Shown in pieces: positions 8,502 through 16,956 of a DNA stretch of 64,000 bases (its first letter is position 1; the number at the start of each line of letters is the position of its first letter). The DNA is from SIG575 sp045542485 (GTDB taxonomy: Bacteria > Bacillota > Clostridia > Oscillospirales > Acutalibacteraceae), in the NCBI GenBank assembly GCA_045542485.1, contig JAZQLC010000014.1, positions 29,731 through 93,730 of the forward strand. The letters run 5' to 3'. The position numbers were made by a program, and so were the translations under genes. The notes beneath the pieces are model-generated. The model was not told where the DNA came from. It did no database searches and saw only the letters and a program-made list of their open reading frames with translations.

Positions 8502-9343
8502 AAATTCTCGTAACAGGTGTAAAAGGTCAGCTCGGTCACGATGTGACAGAAGAGCTTCTGAAAAACGGAATTGATGTAATTCCCTGTGACAGAGAAGAAT
8601 TTGACCTGACAAGCAAAGAAGAAACACAGAAATTTATTCTTGAAAACAAGCCTGACGGTGTTATCCACTGTGCTGCATACACTGCAGTTGACAAGGCAGA
8701 GGACGAGGAAGAAATCTGCGAAAAAATCAATGCAGAGGGAAGTCTTTACATAGCAGAGGCTTGTGAGAAAATCGGAGCTAAGATGATTTATGTCAGCACC
8801 GACTATGTTTTCGGCGGCGACGGAGAAAATCCCTATGAGCCCGAGGATGCAAAAAATCCGCAGAATGTTTACGGCAGGACAAAGCTTGATGGAGAAAACA
8901 ATGCTCTTGAAAACTGCTCAAAAACTTTCATTGTAAGAACAAGCTGGGTTTACGGCATAAACGGCGGAAATTTTGTAAAGACAATGCGCCGTCTTGCTGA
9001 AACAAGAGATGAACTGAGCGTGGTTGCAGACCAGATAGGCTCACCTACATACACAAGAGACCTGGCAGTGCTTCTCGTCAGTATGATTAAAACAGAAAAA
9101 TATGGTGTTTATCACGCAACGAACGAAGGCTTTATGAGCTGGGCAGAGTTTGCTGAGAGCATTATGAAAAAATCAGGACTGAATGTGAAGATAAACCATA
9201 TCCCCACATCAGAATATCCCGTGAAAGCGAAGAGACCGCTCAATTCAAGACTCTCAAAGAAATGTCTGACAGATAACGGCTTTTCTCTTCTGCCCTCACA
9301 GGACGATGCACTTACAAGGTATATTGAAGAACTAGATAAATAA
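8498..9343 (+). CDS. rfbD: dTDP-4-dehydrorhamnose reductase (RmlD)
   Basis: 281 residues. NAD(P)H-dependent short-chain dehydrogenase/reductase that makes dTDP-L-rhamnose. The nucleotide-binding glycines are in VTGVKGQLGHDV, the catalytic YxxxK is in NVYGRTKLDGE, and STDYVFGG is typical of RmlD. Start codon overlaps the rfbC stop. The dehydratase rfbB needed for step two is not in this window and must be elsewhere in the genome. A terminator follows immediately. Confidence 0.95.
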   Translation: MKILVTGVKGQLGHDVTEELLKNGIDVIPCDREEFDLTSKEETQKFILENKPDGVIHCAAYTAVDKAEDEEEICEKINAEGSLYIAEACEKIGAKMIYVSTDYVFGGDGENPYEPEDAKNPQNVYGRTKLDGENNALENCSKTFIVRTSWVYGINGGNFVKTMRRLAETRDELSVVADQIGSPTYTRDLAVLLVSMIKTEKYGVYHATNEGFMSWAEFAESIMKKSGLNVKINHIPTSEYPVKAKRPLNSRLSKKCLTDNGFSLLPSQDDALTRYIEELDK

Positions 9344-9348
9344 AGAAA

Positions 9349-9376
9349 AATCCGACAGCTGCGTTGCTGTCGGATT
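9349..9376. terminator. Bidirectional terminator between rfbD and the Cys-rich microprotein
   Basis: 11-bp stem (9349-9359 with 9366-9376, core TCCGACAGC/GCTGTCGGA) and a 6-nt loop, with T runs on both strands (TTTTTT on plus, TTTTTCTTT on minus). It serves the convergent rfb operon and the minus-strand gene at 9398. Confidence 0.9.
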
Positions 9377-9397
9377 TTTTGTTTGTGTTAATGTTGA

Positions 9398-9628
9398 TTA
9401 TTCTTCTGCGGGTTTGTCTTCTTCAACTTCTACTGTTTCGTCGTCTGCACACTGTGCACATTCTGCGCAGTCACAGATTTCACCGTCTTCGTCAAAGCAG
9501 CAGATGTCTTCACACTCTTCACAAGTGCATACATCTTTCTTGCCACAGAATTTTTTGATAAGGAAATATGCTGCAGCAACAACACCTGCAACAGCTACAA
9601 TAGCGCCGATTATTTTAAGAGCTTTCAT
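9398..9628 (-). CDS. Small membrane-anchored acidic Cys-rich protein
   Basis: 76 residues. One transmembrane helix (about 5-24, IIGAIVAVAGVVAAAYFLI) is followed by a short basic patch and an acidic, Cys-rich tail (about 28-65) with nine or so cysteines in CxC, CxxC and CC spacing (for example VCTCEECEDICC and CDCAECAQC), ending in a Glu/Asp-rich tail. I do not recognise the family. A good ribosome binding site (GGAGGT 6-7 nt upstream), its own promoter and a terminator show that it is a real gene. The tail could bind metal (Zn, Cu, Fe-S) or form disulfides; this is inference. Confidence 0.75.
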   Translation of the reverse strand: MKALKIIGAIVAVAGVVAAAYFLIKKFCGKKDVCTCEECEDICCFDEDGEICDCAECAQCADDETVEVEEDKPAEE

Positions 9629-9681
9629 TTGTCTTACCTCCGTGAAAGTTTTTCAGTATAAGTTTTATACTCTTTAACTAC

Positions 9682-9709
9682 ATTATACTGCCAAAAAATC
9701 AAAAGTCAA
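9682..9709 (-). promoter_or_regulatory. Promoter of the Cys-rich microprotein gene
   Basis: Minus strand TTGACT (9709-9704), 16-nt spacer, TATAAT (9687-9682), about 54 nt before the ATG at 9628. Confidence 0.75.
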
Positions 9710-9734
9710 TATTTGACAAAGTTTTTTAGCAGAA

Positions 9735-11009
9735 TTATTTACATGCCTTTTCGATTGCCTGAGAGATGTCTGCGATAATGTCGTCTGCATCTTCAATGCC
9801 TACTGAGAATCTGATAAGGTCCTCAGCAACACCTGCTTCTTCAAGCTGTGAAGAGGAAAGCTGTCTGTGAGTTGTACTTGCAGGATGAAGGACGCATGTT
9901 CTGCAGTCTGCAACATGTGTTGCAATTGTTGCAAGTTCAAGTGAGTCCATAAATTTTGTTGCAGCTTCTCTGCCACCCTTGATGCCGAATGAAACAACAC
10001 CGCTTGTGCCGTCAGGCATATACTTCTGAGCGAGAGAATAATATTTATTGCTTTCAAGACCGGGATAGTTTACCCAGGAAACATTTTCGTTTTCTTCAAG
10101 GAATTTCGCAACTTTAAGTGCGTTTTCACAATGTCTGGGCACTCTCAGGAAAAGTGTTTCAAGACCGAGGTTGAGAAGGAATGCGTTGTGAGGAGAGGGG
10201 ATAGAGCCCAGGTCTCTCATAAGCTGAGTTACGCATTTTGTAATATATGCACCCTTGCCGAAACGCTCTGTGTAGATAACGCCGTGGTATGACTCGTCAG
10301 GAGTTGTGAGACCGGGATATTTGTCTGATGCATTCCAGTCAAAGTTACCGCTGTCAACGATAACGCCGCCAACCTGTGTTGCGTGACCGTCCATATATTT
10401 TGTGGTGGAGTGAGTTACAATGTCTGCACCGAACTCAAAGGGTCTGCAGTTGATAGGTGTGGGGAATGTGTTGTCAACAATAAGGGGTACGCCGTGTGCG
10501 TGGGCAACCTTTGCAAAAAGCTCGATGTCGAGAACATTAAGCGAGGGATTTGAAAGTGTTTCTGCAAAAACAACCTTTGTGTTTTCCTTGAATGCAGCAT
10601 TCAGCTCTTCCTCAGTTGAATCGGGATTAACAAAAGTAAAGTCGATACCCAGCTTTTTCATTGTTACAGAGAAGAGGTTGAATGTGCCTCCGTAAATTGC
10701 AGCAGAAGCTACAACATGGTCACCTGCTGAGCAGATATTGAAAACTGAATAGAATGAAGCAGCCTGGCCTGATGAAGTGAGAACTGCTGCAACGCCGCCC
10801 TCAAGAGCCGCGATTTTTGCAGCAACTGCATCGTTGGTAGGATTCTGGAGTCTTGTGTAGAAATAGCCTTCAGCTTCAAGGTCAAAAAGCTTACCCATTT
10901 CTTCACTGCTTTCATATTTGAAAGTTGTGCTCTGCGTGATGGGAAGAACACGGGGTTCGCCGTTTTTCGGTGTGTAACCTGAGTGGAGACATTTAGTGTT
11001 TATTTTCAT
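9735..11009 (-). CDS. metY: O-acetylhomoserine aminocarboxypropyltransferase / homocysteine synthase
   Basis: 424 residues, the usual length. PLP-dependent Cys/Met-metabolism enzyme that makes homocysteine from O-acetylhomoserine and sulfide. N-terminal TKCLHSGYTP and PITQSTTF are typical of MetY; the PLP-binding lysine is Lys204 in VTHSTTKYMDGH; the C-terminal half has RFSVGIEDADDI. It lies 26 nt downstream of the apgM-type gene on the same strand, probably one transcript. LuxS, which also yields homocysteine, is encoded at 32.5 kb. No SAM riboswitch is visible upstream. Confidence 0.93.
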   Translation of the reverse strand: MKINTKCLHSGYTPKNGEPRVLPITQSTTFKYESSEEMGKLFDLEAEGYFYTRLQNPTNDAVAAKIAALEGGVAAVLTSSGQAASFYSVFNICSAGDHVVASAAIYGGTFNLFSVTMKKLGIDFTFVNPDSTEEELNAAFKENTKVVFAETLSNPSLNVLDIELFAKVAHAHGVPLIVDNTFPTPINCRPFEFGADIVTHSTTKYMDGHATQVGGVIVDSGNFDWNASDKYPGLTTPDESYHGVIYTERFGKGAYITKCVTQLMRDLGSIPSPHNAFLLNLGLETLFLRVPRHCENALKVAKFLEENENVSWVNYPGLESNKYYSLAQKYMPDGTSGVVSFGIKGGREAATKFMDSLELATIATHVADCRTCVLHPASTTHRQLSSSQLEEAGVAEDLIRFSVGIEDADDIIADISQAIEKACK

Positions 11010-11035
11010 TTTGACATTCTTCTTTCTTTAATAAA

Positions 11036-12247
11036 TTATTCAGCAAGAAACTTTTTCATTACATCGGGACCGAAGGGCACAAAGATGCCTGTTTCTTCTG
11101 CAGTCTTTTCATTGAATGATGTGAAAGAGTTTTCCTTTTCACCCTTTTTATGATAAATCATATAGGGGACAGGCTCAGAGGAATGAGTTGCTGTTTTTAT
11201 CGGGGTGGGATGGTCGGGGAGAACGAGAATTTTGTAGTCGTCATACTTCTCGAGACCATCAATTATTATTGGCAGAACTTTTTCGTCAATAAGCTCGATT
11301 GAACGGACTTTATTTTCAGCCTCTCTTCTGTGACCGCATTCGTCGGGTGCTTCAAAGTGGATGTATACAAAATCACAGCCTGAGTCAAAATCCTCAACTG
11401 CCTGTTTTGCTTTGCCTTCAAAGTTCGTGTCGATGTAGCCTGTTGCCCCCTCGACATCAGGTGTTTTCATTCCTGCACACTGACCGATTCCTTTAAGCAG
11501 GTCAACGGCTGAAATAATACTGCCTTTCAATCCGAAGGTTTCTTCAAATGAGGGGAGCATAGGCTTTTTGCCCTCGCCCCAGAGCCATATTGAGTTTGCG
11601 GGGAGCTTTCCCTCTGCCATACGCTTTATGTTTACGGGATGATTCATCAGAAAATCATAGCTTTCTTTCATCATTCCCACAAGCTCTTCTGCGTTTTCAC
11701 TTGCGGACAGATATTCACCTATAACACGGCCTGAGATATCGTGGGGAGGTGTCATTGAGCCTAAATCAGTAGTGCCCTTATGCCAGATAAGGCAGTGTCT
11801 GTACTGTACACCCGAATAGAATCTGAAAATATCGTTTCCGAAATGCTCTTCAACAGATTTGATGATTTCGGCAGCCTCGGGGGTGGAGATGTCACCGCCT
11901 GAGTAGTCTACCATAGTTTTGTCTTCATAGTTTTCTTCGTCAGAAAGAGAAACAAGATTGCATCTGAGAGCGATGTCATCGTCAAGCATTTTAACGCCGA
12001 TACTCACAGCCTCAAGAGGTGAACGGCCGGTGTAATATTTTTTGGGGTCATAACCGAGAACGCTTAAGTTTGCAACGTCACTGCCAGGTTTCAGACCGTC
12101 TGCAACTGTTCTGACAAGACCGATTTCGCCTTTTACTGCAAGTCTGTCAAGGTTAGGCTTGACTGCCGCTTCCATAGGCGTTTTATTGCCTAACTGCTCA
12201 ACAGGCAGGTCTGCCATACCATCATAGAGAATGACTGCGTATTTCAT
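11036..12247 (-). CDS. ApgM-type cofactor-independent phosphoglycerate mutase / proposed homoserine kinase
   Basis: 403 residues of the alkaline-phosphatase-superfamily 2,3-bisphosphoglycerate-independent mutases of the archaeal (ApgM) type. Metal-site motifs are visible: YDGMADLP at the N-terminus, NLSVLGYDP with PGSDVAN, YTGRSPLEA, and at the C-terminus HFEAPDECGHR and LVLPDHPTP. Family members interconvert 3- and 2-phosphoglycerate; a bacterial subgroup was annotated as possible homoserine kinase from its gene context. Here it precedes metY, which favours a link to homoserine metabolism, but MetY uses the acetyl ester, so the evidence is mixed. Confidence 0.8.
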   Translation of the reverse strand: MKYAVILYDGMADLPVEQLGNKTPMEAAVKPNLDRLAVKGEIGLVRTVADGLKPGSDVANLSVLGYDPKKYYTGRSPLEAVSIGVKMLDDDIALRCNLVSLSDEENYEDKTMVDYSGGDISTPEAAEIIKSVEEHFGNDIFRFYSGVQYRHCLIWHKGTTDLGSMTPPHDISGRVIGEYLSASENAEELVGMMKESYDFLMNHPVNIKRMAEGKLPANSIWLWGEGKKPMLPSFEETFGLKGSIISAVDLLKGIGQCAGMKTPDVEGATGYIDTNFEGKAKQAVEDFDSGCDFVYIHFEAPDECGHRREAENKVRSIELIDEKVLPIIIDGLEKYDDYKILVLPDHPTPIKTATHSSEPVPYMIYHKKGEKENSFTSFNEKTAEETGIFVPFGPDVMKKFLAE

Positions 12248-12277
12248 ACATATATCAACTCCTTGTTTTACCAGTAT

Positions 12278-12307
12278 ATCATATCATACTTTTACAGCTG
12301 AAATCAA
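12278..12307 (-). promoter_or_regulatory. Promoter of the apgM-metY operon
   Basis: Minus strand TTGATT (12307-12302), 18-nt spacer, extended TGA plus TATGAT (12283-12278), about 30 nt before the ATG at 12247. Confidence 0.65.
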
Positions 12308-12350
12308 CATAATAGTTATATTAAAATAAATATTTTTTAATGGTTATTTA

Positions 12351-12379
12351 TGGACAACAAATACAACTTGTGATATAAT
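12351..12379 (+). promoter_or_regulatory. Promoter of the glycyl radical enzyme operon
   Basis: TGGACA (12351-12356), 17-nt spacer, extended TGA plus TATAAT (12374-12379). Transcription should begin near 12386, leaving a very short leader before the activase. Confidence 0.85.
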
Positions 12380-12410
12380 CGAGATACAATAGAGTATTGT
12401 GGTGAAAATT

Positions 12411-13169
12411 ATGAAAATCAGGATTTTACACAGAGGATTCAATTTCTCTCAGGACGGTCCGGGAAACAGACTTGTCTATCATCTGCAGGGCTGCAACTTC
12501 TTCTGCCCCTGGTGTTCAAACCCTGAAAGCATTGATGTAAATGGCACAAAAATGATTTCAGAGGGCAAGGAAAAACTTTCCTGCACGGAGCACGACACGG
12601 AAGAAATTTTTTCTGAAATCCTTTCAGGGAGAATGATGATGTTTTCGGGCGGCGGCGTAACCTTTACGGGCGGAGAGCCTACGATGCAGTTTTATGCATT
12701 GAAGGAACTTCTCGAAAAATGCCGTGAAGCGGGGATACATACAGCGATAGAGTCAAACGCATCTCATATGCGTTTCGGTGAAATCAGTGAGCTTACGGAT
12801 TATATGATTGTTGACCTGAAACATTATGATCCGGAAAAACACAAGAGTGTAATCGGTGCGTCAAACGAAAAAACAATTGAAAACATAAGAGAGATTTCGA
12901 AGAAAAGAAATCAGCTTCTTATACATATTCCTCTCGTGGGAGGCTTTAATTCTTCTTCTGAAGATGCGCAAAAATTTGCAGAGCTGATAAACAGCTTCGG
13001 GAACGAAGAGATAAAGGTTGAGGTACTGAGATACCACGAATACGGAAAGGACAAATGGACACAGTGCTCTATGGAATACAGAATGACTGACGCTCACATA
13101 ACAGACGAAGAATATACGGACTTTATTTGCGTTCTGAAAAAGAACGGACTTAATATAATTCGAACATAA
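12411..13169 (+). CDS. Glycyl radical enzyme activating enzyme (radical SAM)
   Basis: 252 residues from ATG 12411; GTG 12399 and 12402 are alternative starts, and GGTG (12401-12404) is the only weak ribosome binding site. The radical SAM CxxxCxxC motif is Cys28, Cys32 and Cys35 (GCNFFCPWCSNPE), preceded by the activase-type NFSQDGPGNRLVYHLQG; GGGVTFTGGEP is the SAM-binding glycine motif. It would generate the 5'-deoxyadenosyl radical that abstracts hydrogen from the glycine of the enzyme encoded 15 nt downstream. It lacks the ferredoxin-like insert with extra Fe-S clusters found in many activases of dehydratase-type glycyl radical enzymes, so it is the short, PflA-like form. Confidence 0.9.
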   Translation: MKIRILHRGFNFSQDGPGNRLVYHLQGCNFFCPWCSNPESIDVNGTKMISEGKEKLSCTEHDTEEIFSEILSGRMMMFSGGGVTFTGGEPTMQFYALKELLEKCREAGIHTAIESNASHMRFGEISELTDYMIVDLKHYDPEKHKSVIGASNEKTIENIREISKKRNQLLIHIPLVGGFNSSSEDAQKFAELINSFGNEEIKVEVLRYHEYGKDKWTQCSMEYRMTDAHITDEEYTDFICVLKKNGLNIIRT

Positions 13170-13184
13170 TCGGAGATGATTAAA

Positions 13185-15557
13185 ATGGTAATCAAAGAAG
13201 TTTACAGACAAAACGAAATTACGGAAAAGGCAAAGGCTCTCTTCAAGGAAGAAAGAAGTCTTATGCGTCTTGACGGATGGCTTATTGCAAGAGAAACCGC
13301 ATATCTTCACAGCGAAGAATTTGCATCTCTTGACAAGGAAATGAGAGCTGCGAAGGAGCTGGAGGCAATCATCGAAAGACTGCCCCTTTCAATCAGCGAT
13401 AACGCAGTTTTTGCAGGTACACAGAGAGACGCTTTTGCAAGAAGCTATGCACTCATTAACCCCTCATTCCGCGTTGAAACTTTCTCAGGCTACTGCGACC
13501 CCACTGCAGTTTATAATGACATTGAGCCGAACGAGGAGTTCCCCAAGGAAAGAATTGATGCTGTAAGAGAGTTCACAAAGAAGACGGATTATGTGAGAAC
13601 TCTTATGGAAATGTACAATAAATACGAAGACTATACCGGTGAGGTTGCTTTCTTCATCGAGCAGGTAACAGGTCATCTTATTCCTGATTTCAGACCTGTT
13701 CTCAGATTTGGTCTTGATAAAATTATCGGCGACATCAGAGAAAAGCTTGAAAAAGAAACAAGCGAAAAGAAAAAGACAAACTATCAGGCTTTCATCATAA
13801 CTCTTGAAAGTACAAAGCGTCTTGCTGAGAGATATGCCTGTATTGCGGAAGAAAAAATGGCTGATGCAGACGAGGAAAGAAAGGCACAGCTTTCTCTTCT
13901 TGCAAAAACTCTCCGCAAGGTTCCTGCACAGGGTGCAGAAAGCCTCTACGAAGCGATTCAGTCATTTATGCTTCTGTGGCAGGTTATGTGTCTTGAACAG
14001 GCTCCCAACCCCTTTGCTTTCTCAGTAGGTAATGCAGACAGAATTTTTGAGCCTTACAGAAAAATGAGCGGTGAGGACAGAGAGACAACAGCAGAACTTT
14101 TCAAACATTTCCTTGTGTTCTTCAATGTTGCGGACAGAAGCTGGGCAATTTCACAGAGTGTTCTTGTGGGCGGTAAATCAAACGACGGTACCGACCTTAC
14201 AAACGAAACATCTTTCGCTCTTATGGATGCATACTATGATATGAATCTGCCCCAGCCGATTCTTTCAGCGAAATTACATAAAAACACACCCAAAGAAATG
14301 TATCGTGAAATGGGAAAATTCTTCTTCACACCCGGTGTGCTCACACCCTCTCTTTTCAATGACGATGCACTCTTTGCCGTTCTTAAAAATTCAGGCAAGG
14401 ATACGGAAGACCTTGAAGATTATTCTGTTGCAGGATGTCAGGAGCCTCTCATTATGGGTAAGGACAACGGCAACACAACAAACTCATGGTTTAATCTGGC
14501 AAAAATTCTCGAGCTTGTTCTCAATGACGGCTGTTCAACAATCACGGGCAAAAAGATTGACACCGCGACAACTGAAAAAGATGCGAAAAAACTTCTTCAG
14601 AACATCCGTGAAGAATTCTATAAAAACGCAGACTATTTTGCAGACAAAATGTGTGATGCTGCAAACGGTGCATCAATCGCAATCTCAGAGCTTCCCGTGC
14701 CCTTCCTCAGCGTGTTTATGGGTGGTATTGAAAGCGGTATTGATATGCGTGATACAAAGGAACAGGGCACAAAGTATAACGGCAGCGGTTGTCTTATTCA
14801 CGGCCTTTCAATTATCGCCGATTCTTTTGTGGCTATTGACTGCTTCCTTAAAGACTATCCCGATGATGCAGAAAGACTTCTTAACGCACTGAGAAATAAT
14901 TTTGAGGGCGAAGAAGAACTCAGAGAATATCTCGCATCCTGCCCCAAATTCGGCAATAACAATGTTGTGGTAGACAGAGAAGCTGCAGAAATCGCATCAA
15001 AGATTTCAGACATGATTGCTTCAAAGAAAAACTATCTGGGAAATCCCTTCCGCCCCGACTGGTCAAGTCCCTCAACACATCTGACATACGGCTATTGGGT
15101 TGGCGCAACACCTGACGGAAGAAAGGCTCGTGAACAGCTTGGCTACGGCATTGACCCGCTCTACGGCGAAGCAGGTTCAGGTCTCGGCTTCAGAATGCTC
15201 TCGACATTCAAGCTTCCCTTTGAAAAATTCTGTGGCGGATACGCATCACACTTCGGTGTTGACCCCAAATTCTTCACAGGCAAGGAATATGAGGACAAGG
15301 GCGCAGAGTTTGGCGAGAGAATTATCACACCTCTTTTCTTCAACGACCTTAACGAAGATATTTCACCTTTCTATCTGTATGTTAATGTGACAACTCCCGA
15401 TACACTGAGAAAAGTTCTTGCAGACCCCAAAAAGTATGCACCCAACGGAGTTTACATTATGAGAATCCACGGAACCTTCGTAAACTTCCTTGATTTGTCA
15501 CCTGCAATTCAGCAGGATATCATCAAGCGCCTTGACCTTGAGTCAACAAGATTATGA
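13185..15557 (+). CDS. Glycyl radical enzyme (pyruvate formate-lyase family), substrate unknown
   Basis: 790 residues from ATG 13185 (CGGAG gives 9 nt spacing; ATG 13176 abuts it). The active-site thiyl Cys418 and base Glu420 lie in AGCQEP, the GCxE layout of dehydratase and lyase members rather than the CC pair of true pyruvate formate-lyase. The C-terminal loop reads MRIHGTFVNFLDLSP, with Gly763 the radical site; the usual RVxGY becomes RIHGT. Thus both active-site parts are present but the loop is atypical. No shell-protein genes are nearby, so a microcompartment is unlikely. The operon context (activase before, FGGY sugar kinase after) suggests a sugar or polyol-derived substrate. Oxygen-sensitive, cytoplasmic. 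Confidence 0.9.
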   Translation: MVIKEVYRQNEITEKAKALFKEERSLMRLDGWLIARETAYLHSEEFASLDKEMRAAKELEAIIERLPLSISDNAVFAGTQRDAFARSYALINPSFRVETFSGYCDPTAVYNDIEPNEEFPKERIDAVREFTKKTDYVRTLMEMYNKYEDYTGEVAFFIEQVTGHLIPDFRPVLRFGLDKIIGDIREKLEKETSEKKKTNYQAFIITLESTKRLAERYACIAEEKMADADEERKAQLSLLAKTLRKVPAQGAESLYEAIQSFMLLWQVMCLEQAPNPFAFSVGNADRIFEPYRKMSGEDRETTAELFKHFLVFFNVADRSWAISQSVLVGGKSNDGTDLTNETSFALMDAYYDMNLPQPILSAKLHKNTPKEMYREMGKFFFTPGVLTPSLFNDDALFAVLKNSGKDTEDLEDYSVAGCQEPLIMGKDNGNTTNSWFNLAKILELVLNDGCSTITGKKIDTATTEKDAKKLLQNIREEFYKNADYFADKMCDAANGASIAISELPVPFLSVFMGGIESGIDMRDTKEQGTKYNGSGCLIHGLSIIADSFVAIDCFLKDYPDDAERLLNALRNNFEGEEELREYLASCPKFGNNNVVVDREAAEIASKISDMIASKKNYLGNPFRPDWSSPSTHLTYGYWVGATPDGRKAREQLGYGIDPLYGEAGSGLGFRMLSTFKLPFEKFCGGYASHFGVDPKFFTGKEYEDKGAEFGERIITPLFFNDLNEDISPFYLYVNVTTPDTLRKVLADPKKYAPNGVYIMRIHGTFVNFLDLSPAIQQDIIKRLDLESTRL

Positions 15558-15567
15558 GGTTGAAGCC

Positions 15568-16932
15568 ATGAAAGCGATAGGACTTGATATAGGCACCACC
15601 ACAATCTGTGCAATTGTACTTGACGCAGAAAACGGAAAGGTCATAAAGAGCACGACTCTTCCCAATGACACTTTTCTTACAGATACGAAGCCTTTTGAAA
15701 AAATTCAGGACCCTGAAAAGATTGTATCCCAAGCGCTCAGCCTTGTGGAAAATCTTCTTTCCGAGTTTGATGACATTGTTTCAATCGGTGTTACGGGACA
15801 GATGCACGGTCTTTTATATGTTAATGAAAAGGGAAAAGCTGTAAGTGGTCTTTACATCTGGCAGGATTCGTCAGCTGATGAGATTTTCAAAGACGGAAAA
15901 AGCTATGCGCAATATCTGACAGAGCTGACAGGCTACAAAATGGCATCAGGCTTCGGCGCGTCTACATACTTTTACCATTCTCAGAACAATATGGTGCCTG
16001 AGGATGCAGTGAAAATCTGCACAATTCACGATTATGTTGCGATGATTCTGGCAGGACTCAATGAACCTGTCATGCACACATCGGATGCTGCAAGCTACGG
16101 CTTGTTTGACATAAAAAGCTTATGCTTTGACGAAGAGGCAATAAGAAAAGCAGGACTGAAAGCAGAAATGTTCCCGGCAGTTACAAGTGAATGCGCATCC
16201 CTTGGTAAGAAGAACGGAATCCCGGTCAGCGTTGCAATCGGCGACAATCAGGCCAGTTTCATCGGTTCTGTCTGCGATATGGATGAATGTCTGCTTGTAA
16301 ATGTGGGAACGGGCAGTCAGATTTCCTTTGCTACCAGATCAGAAAAAGCTCCCAAGGGTCTTGAAATCAGACCTTGCATAGGAGAGGGAAAACTGATGGT
16401 AGGCTCATCTCTCTGCGGAGGAAGAGCTTTTGCATTACTGGAGAAGTTTTTCCGTGAAACTGCAGAGCTTGTGACAGGTCAGACTGTTTCCTCTGCCTAT
16501 AAGGGGATAGATTCTTTCCTTGAGAAGACAGGTGAAATTGAAAACCCCGTTGAGTTTTCAACACTCTTCTGCGGAACAAGGGAAAATCCCGGCGAAAGAG
16601 CAGGTGTCGGCAATCTGGGAATTGACAATTTCACCCCCGGACATTTCATTTTTGGCGTAATGCACGGAATGGCAGAGGAGCTGAAAGAAATGTATATTTC
16701 CGGCTCGGAATTATGCGATGAAAGACCTGTAAAACTTATTGCATCGGGCAACGGCATCAGAAAAAACAAAACACTTCAGCGCATCGTGTCAGAAGCTTTC
16801 GGTATGGAACTGAAAATTCCTCTGCACAAAGAGGAAGCTGCATATGGAAGTGCTATTTTTTCCTTGACATCAGCAAAAATTTATGATACGATACAAAGTG
16901 CATTACAGTTGATTCAGTACGAAGTCAACTGA
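15568..16932 (+). CDS. FGGY-family carbohydrate kinase (sedoheptulokinase-like)
   Basis: 454 residues from ATG 15568, 10 nt after the glycyl radical enzyme gene, with GAGGT 7 nt upstream. The N-terminal phosphate loop is GLDIGTTTICAIVLD; TGQMHGLLYV and YIWQDSSADE are typical of sedoheptulokinase/xylulokinase-like FGGY members; the second ATP-binding part has LVNVGTGSQISF, GVMHGMAEEL and ASGNGIRKN. It phosphorylates a sugar or polyol that I cannot identify. Tight spacing implies cotranscription and a pathway in which the glycyl radical enzyme acts before or after the phosphorylation. Its 3' end hosts the promoter of the next gene. Confidence 0.85.
   Translation: MKAIGLDIGTTTICAIVLDAENGKVIKSTTLPNDTFLTDTKPFEKIQDPEKIVSQALSLVENLLSEFDDIVSIGVTGQMHGLLYVNEKGKAVSGLYIWQDSSADEIFKDGKSYAQYLTELTGYKMASGFGASTYFYHSQNNMVPEDAVKICTIHDYVAMILAGLNEPVMHTSDAASYGLFDIKSLCFDEEAIRKAGLKAEMFPAVTSECASLGKKNGIPVSVAIGDNQASFIGSVCDMDECLLVNVGTGSQISFATRSEKAPKGLEIRPCIGEGKLMVGSSLCGGRAFALLEKFFRETAELVTGQTVSSAYKGIDSFLEKTGEIENPVEFSTLFCGTRENPGERAGVGNLGIDNFTPGHFIFGVMHGMAEELKEMYISGSELCDERPVKLIASGNGIRKNKTLQRIVSEAFGMELKIPLHKEEAAYGSAIFSLTSAKIYDTIQSALQLIQYEVN
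16864..16892 (+). promoter_or_regulatory. Promoter of the beta-helix protein, inside the kinase gene
   Basis: TTGACA (16864-16869), 17-nt spacer, extended TGA plus TACGAT (16887-16892). It lies in the last 70 nt of the kinase coding region, 65 nt before the next ATG, so the exported protein can be expressed independently of the glycyl radical enzyme operon. Confidence 0.75.
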
Positions 16933-16956
16933 CAAAATTTAAGGAGGAAAATCCAA

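Noticed and set aside
12411..16932. Bacterial microcompartment locus around the glycyl radical enzyme
   Set aside because: No shell proteins, encapsulation peptide or aldehyde dehydrogenase genes are nearby.
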